NCBI GenBank assembly: GCA_021151605.1
Contig: JAGKWZ010000018.1
Coordinates: 1-41,175 of the forward strand
DNA length: 41,175 nucleotides
Direction: 5' to 3'
From: Verrucomicrobiaceae bacterium
GTDB taxonomy: Bacteria; Verrucomicrobiota; Verrucomicrobiia; Verrucomicrobiales; Verrucomicrobiaceae
Shown: positions 25,048 through 33,268 of the stretch, piece after piece
How positions within the stretch are numbered: the stretch's first letter is position 1
How the letters are laid out: each line of letters starts with the position of its first letter
Notes under the pieces: generated by a model
What the model was told of the DNA's origin: nothing
What the model saw: the letters and a program-made list of their open reading frames with translations, nothing else
Databases searched by the model: none
Program-made: the position numbers and the translations under genes

Positions 25048-25698
25048 TTATCTCCAAGAGGTGATGTCGTCCTTCGTGTTGCGAATTTTATCAGGACCTG
25101 TGCAATGCACTGCGGTGCTTAGAGGAAGGTATTGGGGAGCCCTAGCCGAGATACGTTGGTCGATGTTGTTGGCATCAGGATTGGTGATGCGGTTGTCGAG
25201 ATTCGTGTCGAGGAGGATATAATAAGGCATACCCCAGATGTCATACAGGCGGACATTTCCGCCGCCAGCTCCACCACTCGGATCAACAATTCCAAAAGAG
25301 GTGCCGTTCTTAGCTAGAGGAAGGTCGATGAACTTAATGCCTCGGGGATTTAAATTCTGACCGCCTCCACCACCACTACTGTTTGGATTAGACATAGCCA
25401 TCAGCACACTGATGATATCCGTGGTGTCATTCGTGGGGATTGGATCCATATCTTCACCGCCACTGGAACCGCTCAAATTAACAGGCAGGCGATTATATTC
25501 AGTTCGGAAGTGTCCGATCGCTACCGCTATGTCCTTCATTATGGCTTTTGTGCGAGTGGTGTTTGCCATCTGCATAACCTTGTTAGTGACCGGAACGGCA
25601 AGTGATGCAAGGATTGCGATGATCACGATGACGACCAGCAGTTCGACCAACGTGAATCCCCGCTTTGATTGACGGATGAATAAGAATGATGTTTTCAT
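25048..25698 (-). CDS. Type II secretion/type IV pilin-like protein (GspG-like)
   Basis: The 216-residue protein has a prepilin leader ending G14 with the methylated Phe after it and E19 at position +5 (RGFTLVELLVVIVIIAILAS), the canonical N-terminal helix of pseudopilins and type IV pilins. The C-terminal part is a globular domain with several Gly runs and 'YDIWGMPYYILLDTNLDNRI', which resembles GspG-type major pseudopilins with a calcium-like Asp/Asn loop (DTNLDNRITN). No other gsp/pil gene is adjacent, so it is an orphan. Many such single-copy prepilins occur in Verrucomicrobia and Planctomycetes. It shares a terminator region with nuoE. Confidence 0.88.
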   Translation of the reverse strand: MKTSFLFIRQSKRGFTLVELLVVIVIIAILASLAVPVTNKVMQMANTTRTKAIMKDIAVAIGHFRTEYNRLPVNLSGSSGGEDMDPIPTNDTTDIISVLMAMSNPNSSGGGGGQNLNPRGIKFIDLPLAKNGTSFGIVDPSGGAGGGNVRLYDIWGMPYYILLDTNLDNRITNPDANNIDQRISARAPQYLPLSTAVHCTGPDKIRNTKDDITSWR

Positions 25699-25931
25699 GG
25701 TTTTGCTTGGGGGGTGGCTGAAGCTTCAAGACTCCACATGAGATGGAACGTGATGAATTATTCAGTGTTGATTTGTTTAAATCACAAACTGCCCCGAGAC
25801 GTCAAGACTCTAGAATTCAAAGTATCAAGATGCCGTACGAACCTCACGTTAGCATGTGGACAATGGCGTCATGAACCATCCTGGAGTTTGCGATCTACAT
25901 GATCTTCATGAAGGCACGTGCGAACTTTTGA

Positions 25932-25959
25932 TTGTCAACTTGTGCTTGCATCCTATAAT
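25932..25959 (+). promoter_or_regulatory. ppdK: Sigma-70 promoter of ppdK
   Basis: TTGTCA (25932-25937) is a near-consensus -35 box, 16 bases upstream of a perfect TATAAT -10 (25954-25959). Transcription would start near 25966 and give a leader of about 65 bases before the ATG at 26032. It lies in the 333-bp gap (25699-26031) after the pseudopilin gene; the rest of the gap is AT-rich with no other signal. Confidence 0.75.
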
Positions 25960-26031
25960 CAAAAGATAATTATCGGCATTCAATCAAAATAAAAAACAAA
26001 CCATTAAGCCGGTAACGACCCCAACAACTCT

Positions 26032-29001
26032 ATGGCAAAAGCAGCGAGCACAGGTAGCAAGACAGTGAAATACGTTTACTCCTTTGGAGCAGGAAAAGCG
26101 GATGGTGACGGCTCCATGAAAGCACTGCTTGGGGGGAAAGGCGCGAACCTTGCTGAGATGAGTCGCATTGGTCTTCCAGTGCCACCCGGATTCACAATTA
26201 GCACGGAAGTCTGCACTTACTTCTACGCTAATAAGAAGAGCTATCCTGCCGAACTACAGAAGCAGATGGAAGCCGGTGTAGCTGCCATGGAAAAAATCAT
26301 GAATGCCAAGTTCGGTGATGCCAAGGGCATGCCGCTTCTGGTTGCTGTGCGTTCCGGTGCTCGTGACTCCATGCCGGGCATGATGGACACCATCTTGAAC
26401 CTCGGCCTCAATGATCAGACGGTTCTTTCTCTCGCTGCTGCGACCAAGAATGAGCGTTTCGCTTGGGACTGCTACCGCCGCTTCATCCAGATGTATGGTG
26501 ACGTCGTTCTCGGCGTGCAGAAGACTGAAGGTGAAGACCACGAGCCTTTCGAAGTCGTCATCGAAGGCTTCAAACACAAAAAGTATCACAAAGACATCGT
26601 CGATAGCGATTTGACCGCCGACGACCAAAAGGAACTCGTTCGCCTCTTCAAAGAGCTCGTCAAACAGCGCACGGGTCACGTTTTCCCGAATGACCCATGG
26701 GATCAGCTTCGCGGTGCCGCTGGTGCTGTGTTCGGCTCCTGGATGAATGACCGCGCGATCGTTTATCGTCGCAAATACAACATCCCCGCTGAGTGGGGCA
26801 CCGCCGTCAATGTGCAGGCCATGGTCTATGGCAACACGGGTGACGATTCGGGTTCCGGCGTGGCTTTCACCCGCAATCCTGCCAACGGCGTCAACGAATT
26901 CTACGGTGAGTTCCTCATCAACGCCCAGGGCGAAGACGTCGTCGCTGGCGTCCGCACACCTGAGCCTGTGCTTGAGCTTAAAAAGGCGATGCCAAAGCCA
27001 TACGCCGAGCTTCTCAAAGTTCGTCAGATCCTCGAAAAGCACTTCAAAGACGTTCAAGACGTCGAGTTCACCATCCAGCAGGGTAAGCTGTTCATGCTTC
27101 AGACCCGCAATGGCAAACGTACCGCCGCTGCCGCGCTGAAGTTCTCCATGGACATGGTGAAGGAAAAGCTCATCGACTGGGAAACCGCCATCCTGCGCAA
27201 TCCTGCCGACCAGCTCGAGCAGCTGCTTGCTCCTGACTTCGATCTCAGCGAGATCAAGAAGGCCAAGGAACTCGCGAAAGGCCTTCCCGCCGGTCCTGGT
27301 GCTGCCTCCGGCACCATCTACCTCAACGCGAACCGCGCTGCTGCGGCCGCCGAAGCTGGTGAAACCGTTCTGCTCGTCCGCAACGAAACTTCCCCGGAAG
27401 ACCTTCGTGGCATGATCGCCGCCGCTGGCATCCTCACCGCCAAAGGTGGTGTCTCCAGCCACGCTGCGCTCGTTGCACGTCAGATGGGCAAAGTTTGCAT
27501 CTGCGGTGCTTCCGCCGTCGAAATCGACTACGACAAGAAGACCGTCACCATCGCTGGTGAAGTCTTCCACGAAGGCAAAGACAGCCTCAGCATCGACGGC
27601 ACCGCCGGCACGATCTATGGCGGCAAAATCAAGACTGGTCCTTCCTCCATCGTCACGGGTGCCCTTCACGGCGACAAAGCCGCTCAGGCCACCGAGAAGT
27701 ACAAGAGCTTCCAGCAGCTCATGAACTGGTGCGGCAAAGCTGCTCGCCTCCAGGTCCGCACGAACGCTGACAATCCTGAGCAAACCGAAAACGCCATCGC
27801 GTTCGGTGCCCAGGGCATCGGCCTTACCCGCACGGAGCACATGTTCTTTGAAGGTGACCGCATCGACGCCGTCCGTGAGATGATCCTCGCCGACAACGTC
27901 GCCGATCGCGAAAAAGCCCTCGCCAAGCTGCTTCCTTATCAGCGTGAAGACTTCACCGGCATCTTCGAGTCCCTCAAAGGCCTGCCTGCGACCATCCGTC
28001 TTCTCGACCCGCCCCTTCACGAATTCGTTCCGCATGAAGAAGCCGCTCAGGCCGACCTTGCGAAGAAAATGGGCGTCTCCGTTGAAAAAGTGAAGTCCCG
28101 CGTCGCCGCTCTGCATGAGTTCAACCCCATGCTCGGCCACCGCGGCTGCCGTCTCGGCATCGCCTACCCGGAAATCACCGCCATGCAGGCCCGCGCCATC
28201 TTCGAAGCCGCCGCTGACGTGGCGAAGAAGAAGATCAAAGTGAAGCCTGAGGTCATGGTCCCGCTCGTCGGCTTCAAGAAGGAACTCGACCTTCAGGTTG
28301 AAATCATTCACCGCGTCGCCAAGGCCGTCATGGCCGAGAAGAAGATCAAATTCGCCTACATGGTCGGCACCATGATCGAAGTCCCCCGCGGTGCTCTCAC
28401 CGCTGACGAGATCGCGCAGACCGCGGAGTTCTTCTCCTTTGGCACGAACGACCTCACCCAGACCGCTCTCGGCATCAGCCGTGACGACATGGGCTCGTTC
28501 CTCATGCCCTACACGGAGAACGAGATCTTCAAGAAGAACCCCTTCGCTACGCTCGACGTGACTGGCGTCGGCCAGCTTATCCAGACCGCCATCACCAAAG
28601 GCCGCAGCACACGCCCTGACATCAAGTTGGGCATCTGCGGTGAGCACGGTGGCGATCCTGACTCCGTGAAGTTCTGTCACAATGTGGGCCTGAGCTACGT
28701 CAGTTGCAGTCCTTTCCGAGTCCCCGTCGCCCGCCTCGCTGCTGCGCAGGCCGCCATCGAGGAAAAGCGAGCCGCCGAAAAGGCCGCTGGTACCAATGTC
28801 CGTGGTGGCAGCTCTGCCGCTACCTCGGCAAAACAAAACAACAAAGCAACCAACAACAACAGAAACAACACTATGGCTAAGAAAGCTGCAAAAAAGGCCG
28901 CCAAGAAAGCTGCCGCTCCAAAGAAAGCTGCTCCTGCTCCAAAGAAAGCTGCTGCTGCTCCAAAGAAAGCTGCAAAAAAGGCTGCCAAGAAGGCTAAGTA
29001 A
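26032..29001 (+). CDS. ppdK: Pyruvate, phosphate dikinase with histone-H1-like C-terminal tail
   Basis: The 989-residue protein has the PPDK order: ATP-grasp domain ('AGKADGDGSMKALLGGKGAN', 'VRSGARDSMPGMMDTILNLG'), phosphohistidine loop with catalytic H477 ('GGVSSHAALVARQMGKV'), and the PEP/pyruvate barrel ending in C869 ('GICGEHGGDPDS'). It interconverts pyruvate + ATP + Pi with PEP + AMP + PPi in the cytoplasm. The usual enzyme ends near 'SPFRVPVARLAAAQAA' (about residue 905). Here a linker and a 42-residue Lys/Ala/Pro tail (MAKKAAKKAA...) follow in frame. That tail starts with its own ATG at 28873, preceded by an A/C-rich leader-like stretch, so it may also be an overlapping small gene. 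Terminator at 29053-29089. Confidence 0.95.
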   Translation: MAKAASTGSKTVKYVYSFGAGKADGDGSMKALLGGKGANLAEMSRIGLPVPPGFTISTEVCTYFYANKKSYPAELQKQMEAGVAAMEKIMNAKFGDAKGMPLLVAVRSGARDSMPGMMDTILNLGLNDQTVLSLAAATKNERFAWDCYRRFIQMYGDVVLGVQKTEGEDHEPFEVVIEGFKHKKYHKDIVDSDLTADDQKELVRLFKELVKQRTGHVFPNDPWDQLRGAAGAVFGSWMNDRAIVYRRKYNIPAEWGTAVNVQAMVYGNTGDDSGSGVAFTRNPANGVNEFYGEFLINAQGEDVVAGVRTPEPVLELKKAMPKPYAELLKVRQILEKHFKDVQDVEFTIQQGKLFMLQTRNGKRTAAAALKFSMDMVKEKLIDWETAILRNPADQLEQLLAPDFDLSEIKKAKELAKGLPAGPGAASGTIYLNANRAAAAAEAGETVLLVRNETSPEDLRGMIAAAGILTAKGGVSSHAALVARQMGKVCICGASAVEIDYDKKTVTIAGEVFHEGKDSLSIDGTAGTIYGGKIKTGPSSIVTGALHGDKAAQATEKYKSFQQLMNWCGKAARLQVRTNADNPEQTENAIAFGAQGIGLTRTEHMFFEGDRIDAVREMILADNVADREKALAKLLPYQREDFTGIFESLKGLPATIRLLDPPLHEFVPHEEAAQADLAKKMGVSVEKVKSRVAALHEFNPMLGHRGCRLGIAYPEITAMQARAIFEAAADVAKKKIKVKPEVMVPLVGFKKELDLQVEIIHRVAKAVMAEKKIKFAYMVGTMIEVPRGALTADEIAQTAEFFSFGTNDLTQTALGISRDDMGSFLMPYTENEIFKKNPFATLDVTGVGQLIQTAITKGRSTRPDIKLGICGEHGGDPDSVKFCHNVGLSYVSCSPFRVPVARLAAAQAAIEEKRAAEKAAGTNVRGGSSAATSAKQNNKATNNNRNNTMAKKAAKKAAKKAAAPKKAAPAPKKAAAAPKKAAKKAAKKAK
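28873..29001 (+). CDS. Possible internal start: histone H1-like 42-aa Lys/Ala/Pro protein
   Basis: An in-frame ATG at 28873 would give MAKKAAKKAAKKAAAPKKA and more, 42 residues rich in Lys, Ala and Pro, like bacterial histone H1-like DNA-binding proteins. It follows a stretch rich in A and C (28831-28872) that resembles the leader before the ppdK start itself (both end in a CAACA-like run followed by CTATGGC). Whether it is a separate product, a fused tail of PPDK, or both cannot be told from sequence. Confidence 0.4.
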   Translation: MAKKAAKKAAKKAAAPKKAAPAPKKAAAAPKKAAKKAAKKAK

Positions 29002-29052
29002 TCCAATAGGTCTCTCCTGAGATCAAAACCACGGCGAAGTTCTTCGCCAACG

Positions 29053-29089
29053 AAAGCCCTGTGGAGAAATTACTTCCACAGGGCTTTTT
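29053..29089 (+). terminator. ppdK: Rho-independent terminator of ppdK
   Basis: A 13-bp stem AAAGCCCTGTGGA/TCCACAGGGCTTT with a 9-base loop is followed by a T-run (29085-29089). The 270 bases after it, to the sigma factor stop at 29360, are AT-rich and hold nothing I recognise. Confidence 0.85.
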
Positions 29090-29359
29090 GTGTCGATATA
29101 TTCAAGTGTTATCGGTTAGGATCTCACAGCCATGCTTAAAGGTATGTTTTTAGCATGCTGAAAATGGCCGTCACATGTGCATGTGTCTATTGAACAGACT
29201 AAGGTCTTCTATGCATCCTTTTGTGAATTTAACTGGCCACCTTTTTTCGAGCTGCTCCTCTCATGGAGACACAAATCGAACCAATCTTCACAAAACTTCG
29301 ACTCGGAGAGTTTCGGCAACGGAAGTCCAAATTGGATTCGATGGTATTTTCAGCCCTTT

Positions 29360-30241
29360 TTATTTATCTTCTGCGACAGCCTTCTTTTTCTTTTTAGAGC
29401 CGGCATTGCGCAATACTTTAGGAATAGGATCTTCTTTTTTCTGAAGTGCACGGCGAAGTTTGCGGAGGGCGATGTTCTGAAGCTGGCGAATTCGCTCACG
29501 CGTTACCCCAAATTCTTGGCCAACTTCCTCCAAAGTGCGAGGTTTCTGTCCAGCAAGTCCGAAACGTGCATCAATGATTTTTCGTTCACGCTCATCTAGG
29601 ACCGTCAGCAATCCATCGAGCTGACCATGCATGTTCTTGTGGCTGAGCAGCTCAAAAGGTGTTTGAGCGTTTTCATCGCCGACAATTTCGCCAAACTCAG
29701 TGCTGTCGTCATCACTAATTGGTGCATCCAGAGATGCCGGACGCATTGACGCTACTTTCAATTGGCTTAGCTTGGCTCGATCGATACCAATTTCTTCTGA
29801 AAGCTCGTCATCAGTCGGCTCACGTCCAAGTTCCTCGGACATGGCCATGGCGACGCGCCTCATTTTACTGATTTTGTCCACCATGTGGACAGGCAACCGG
29901 ATGGTCTTGGACTGATTAGCAAGAGCCCTCTTGATAGATTGTTTGATCCACCATGCTGCATATGTGGAAAGCTTCCCCCCTTTGTTGGGATCGAAACGCT
30001 CGACAGCTTTCATGAGACCTATATTTCCTTCTGAAATCAGATCAAGGAGAGGGAGCCCATAATTCGCATAGTCTTGAGCAATTTTAACAACCAATCGGAG
30101 GTTGGCGCGGATCATGTGAGATCGCGCTTCGGGGTCGCCGCGCTTAATGCGCTCAGCAAGATCCACTTCCTGTTCCGGGGTCAGCAGATCAGTCTTGCCG
30201 ATTTCCCGAAGGTAAATTTTAATGCCTCCGTCGAGTTCCAT
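29360..30241 (-). CDS. RpoD-like sigma-70 factor lacking region 1.1
   Basis: The 293-residue protein has region 1.2 ('IKIYLREIGKTDLLTPEQEV'), region 2 ('LLDLISEGNIGLMKAVERFD', 'KGGKLSTYAAWWIKQSIKRA'), region 3 ('IRLPVHMVDKISKMRRVAMA') and region 4 with a helix-turn-helix ('TLEEVGQEFGVTRERIRQLQ'). It lacks region 1.1, as in group 2 or short primary sigma factors. It directs RNA polymerase to -35/-10 promoters. Its tail is basic (KKEDPIP, KKKKKAVAEDK). The upstream 190 bases (30242-30432) are AT-rich with a 9-T run on the plus strand; no clear promoter was assigned. I could not tell primary from alternative sigma. Confidence 0.9.
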   Translation of the reverse strand: MELDGGIKIYLREIGKTDLLTPEQEVDLAERIKRGDPEARSHMIRANLRLVVKIAQDYANYGLPLLDLISEGNIGLMKAVERFDPNKGGKLSTYAAWWIKQSIKRALANQSKTIRLPVHMVDKISKMRRVAMAMSEELGREPTDDELSEEIGIDRAKLSQLKVASMRPASLDAPISDDDSTEFGEIVGDENAQTPFELLSHKNMHGQLDGLLTVLDERERKIIDARFGLAGQKPRTLEEVGQEFGVTRERIRQLQNIALRKLRRALQKKEDPIPKVLRNAGSKKKKKAVAEDK

Positions 30242-30439
30242 GTCAGGGAATACAGATGTAGATACTATCTAGTTACAGTTTTCTTGAAACCCGCCACAAC
30301 AAACGGGGTACAAAATATAACACATGTTGATGAATACATCCTCAATTATTTTTCAGGGGTTTTTTTTTGTCATACTTAAGTGGTTCATTCCATCGCAATT
30401 GGTAAATCAAGCTCTGCGACGGAGAATGCAAAGAACTAA

Positions 30440-31304
30440 AGGTAGTCGTAGCGATAAGAGTTGCGGCGATGAAACGGCGTCGGGGACAGATATTGTTGTG
30501 TGCCGATGAGAATCATGAGAAGGGTGCCATGAAGGATCTCGACTTTGCCCGCACAGTGTGCGGTCCGTGCCTTCGGTGGAGCGAAGGCTACTGCGCATTG
30601 TGCGAGGATCGTCTGGAAGTGGCTGTGCATGGCTGTCAGCACCGCAAAGTGCCGCGCATCATGATCGACGGCTGGGCTGAGGCGTATCTGGTGGCCGCCA
30701 CCTGCAGCCCGCAGCTCAAGCTGCTTGGAGATCACCTCGTAGGACTTGGACTGCTGGACAGTATGAGCAACCCGACTATTTGTAGGGCGCTCAATAAACA
30801 TTCTAAAACCCTGGCAGGTGGAACTGTGGTGCCTGTAACACTGGGCAACCCCGCATTTGTGTTCGGCGATGGATGACATGTTCAAAGTTTAAAACGTCCA
30901 CAGGTCTACCTTGATGAGATAAATGTGAAACTAGCTCATAGCCGAAGTGCACGCCCCACAGCCCGCGCTGCCCGGACTCGCCGCTAGGGGGGCATAGACC
31001 ATCAAGTGGTTATGTAATGAAGTTTATCCGCAGCCGATAAATTGTGCTGGTGCAGGCAACCTTAACGCGCACACGACAGCCTCGCTGTATGGGGCTTTCG
31101 CGGCGCAGGAGGTGATGCGCCTGAAGGAACGCATTGAATGGCACTACCCAAGCAAAGCAACTGGCTGAGCATAGCGCAGCACGAAATCGGCGCGGCACAA
31201 TATCAATGACTGAAACAACGCATCGGCGACCAAGTTACCCAGGAGAGAGAACTCATTGCATTGGAGTTAGAAACTTAATGAAGCCCACTGCGGAACCGAC
31301 TAGA
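30440..31304 (+). pseudogene. Decayed IS630-family transposase
   Basis: Successive frames match an IS630-type transposase in the correct order: 'QILLCADE' and 'GWAEAYLVAATCSPQ' (30490-30705), 'LLDSMSNPTICRALNKH', then in another frame 'AMDDMFKV', 'RPQVYLDE' (catalytic Asp motif, near 30897), then 'IVLVQ', 'NLNAHTTASLYGAF' (31060-31110) and 'ERIEWHYPSK', 'WLSIAQHEIG', and finally 'NEAHCGTD'. Several frameshifts and stops, and a deletion near 30990-31030, mean it cannot be functional. No terminal inverted repeats were identified. Confidence 0.85.
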
Positions 31305-31400
31305 CGCAAGCCTGGTAGTCCGCGGCAGCGGCCAGGGATCAAACCGTTTACCAGCCTGTCGGACTTTGCCAAGGCGCGAAGCGGATGGTAGGAATGGCGC

Positions 31401-32702
31401 ATGGCCGCCCGCTTTGTAAACACTGACCGCGACACTCCCTGCTTATGCCGCCGGACCTGCGCGACTTGATGTGCGGCAACCACCTCGTCCACTTAATCCT
31501 CGACGCTGTCAGCCTGCTCGACCTGAGCACCGCACATCACCGCGGCACTTGTGACGCGCAGTATCAGCCCACCACCATGCTCGCCCTGCTCATCTACAGT
31601 TTTACCACTGGCACTTCAGCAGCCGTCAGATCGAGCGCAGCACTCATGAAAGCGTGCCCGTGCGCTACCTCTGCGCAGGCACCCATCCCGGCCACGGTTT
31701 CATCTGCACCTTCCGCGTGCAAAATGGCGAGCTGCTTGCCAACAACTTCCATCAAGTCCTTGAGCTGGCTGTCCGCGCCAAGCTGCTGAAAGTCGGTAAC
31801 ATCACCCTGGCGGCGGACGGCACCAAGATCCTAGCCAACGCCAGCAAGCATAGCGCCGTGAGGCATGGGCATGCCGTAGAGCAAATGCGCCTGTTGGAGG
31901 ATGAGATCGCCACGCTGCTCCGTGCCGCCGATTCCGACAGCGCCCTGTTGAACGATGGCCTGAGCATCCCCGCCGAGATCGAGCGGCGGGAGGACCGCCG
32001 CGAGACGCTCGAAGCTACCGTCGCCGTCATGCGCGAGAGGGCCAAAGAACGCCACACCCAGGAGCAAGCCGAGTATTTAAAGAAGTTCGAGCAGCGCAGT
32101 GAAAAGGAACGCTAGAGCAGCCGCAAACCACGCAGCAAAGCCCCCCAAGCCTCCGTAGGCAGGCCCCAGAGACAGCGACCATTTCAACTTCACCGACCAC
32201 GAGAGACGCATCATGAGCCGAACGAAGCGAGACAGCCAGCCGCAGGCTGCCCGAAGGGTGGAGCGCAGCGACAGCAAAGCCGAGCAGGCCTAGAACGCCC
32301 AGGCCGCAGTCGAAGTGGACAGCCGGGCTCATCATAGCCGGGAAGGTCGTCGATGCACCTAACGACAAGCAAGAACTCCAGCCCTCGCTGGGCACCCTGG
32401 GCCCGGTGATCAAGAGTGTGCGCAATGTGTTCATCGACATCGGCTTTTACAACGAAGCCACCGCCACCCAGCGGCACAAGCACGCGTAGCGCACTGCCGA
32501 TCTCGAGATGAAAACCGAGCATGCGGAGCTGCCGGAGAACGCCCCGTTCATCGGGCAGATGAAGTGGCGGCTGCAAACCAGCGAAGGGCGGGCCGCCTAC
32601 GGCCAGCACAAAAGCACCATCGAGCCCGTGTTCGGCATCATCAAAGAGGCGATGGGGTTTAGGCGCTTCAGCTTGAGAGGATTAGACCGGTTCTCGAAAT
32701 GA
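31401..32702 (+). pseudogene. Decayed IS1182-family transposase
   Basis: Starting at ATG 31401 ('MAARFVNTDRDTPCL') and continuing through frameshifts, the segment matches IS1182 transposases in order: 'MPPDLRDLMCGNHLVHLILD', 'TMLALLIYSF', 'VPVRYLCAGTHPGH', 'FICTFRVQNGELL', 'AADGTKILANASKHSAV', 'IPAEIERREDR', then 'APNDKQELQPSLGTLG', 'FIDIGFYNEATATQ' and 'KSTIEPVFGIIKEAMGF' with 'RRFSLRGLDRFSK'. Frameshifts lie near 31440, 31612 and 32110-32340, and there are internal stops. The last 30-odd residues of a normal copy are missing. The preceding 31305-31400 is unidentified. Confidence 0.87.
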
Positions 32703-32789
32703 ATGTCTGAAATGACCGGCGAGCGCGGCGGCATCAGTGGCAAGGAAAGAACGAGGAGGCTATTTGAACAATAACTGACGAGTGAGTGA

Positions 32790-33170
32790 CGCCGCCAATG
32801 AGGGAGCTTCGCTGTGCCTTTCATGAGATGACGCCAGTTCACCACCTCATCCGACGCCAGATAAAGCATCGCCGCACCACAGCCAACCGGCACCGCGAAG
32901 ACGTCGCCCGTAAACGACCGCCTTCGTCGCCCACGGCCCATTAGCCGCTCCCGGTGTGGCAAAGAACGCCTGCTTCCACGTCTTGCCATCGTTCTCCGAC
33001 ACGATAATCAGCATCCCATGTCCAACCACGACGAACGACCCCACCTTCGGCTCCGGTTTGAAATCCCCGACGAATGGGATCGATTCGCGAATCTTCACAT
33101 CTTCGGGTGATTCATCTGCGGCGAAGGCGGAGACGGCGAGAGCAAAGAGCAGGAAGGCGCGGTAGATTAT
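32790..33170 (-). pseudogene. Truncated BNR/sialidase-like secreted protein
   Basis: On the minus strand a signal peptide (IYRAFLLFALAVSAFAADE) is followed by 'DVKIRESIPFVGDFKPEPKV' and an Asp-box 'SENDGKTWKQAFFATPGAAN'. The frame then shifts near 32912, where two bases seem lost, to 'GDVFAVPVGCGAAMLYLASD' and 'VVNWRHLMKG'. The likely start codon reads ATA instead of ATG. The gene stops where the decayed IS1182 remnant and unidentified bases begin, so the mobile element probably cut it. BNR proteins include sialidases; which one this was cannot be told. The 98 bases to the next gene (33171-33268) hold nothing clear. Confidence 0.7.
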
Positions 33171-33268
33171 TGGTCATCGGTAAGGTTGAGCTTTTGCGTG
33201 ATCTGACGCGCAGAGCCGCATACACGCATCACTTCATGCGTACCAGTAGGGGGGGCATGCCGGTGAAC

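Noticed and set aside
26254..28836. Long minus-strand frame antisense to ppdK
   Set aside because: It is an artefact of codon bias in the real ppdK gene and shows no protein family.
29175..29599. Plus-strand frames opposite the sigma factor end
   Set aside because: They are shadows of the rpoD-like gene and AT-rich intergenic DNA with no family signal.
30436..30885. Minus-strand frame in the IS630 remnant
   Set aside because: The plus-strand frames match the transposase motifs in order, so the minus frame is a shadow.
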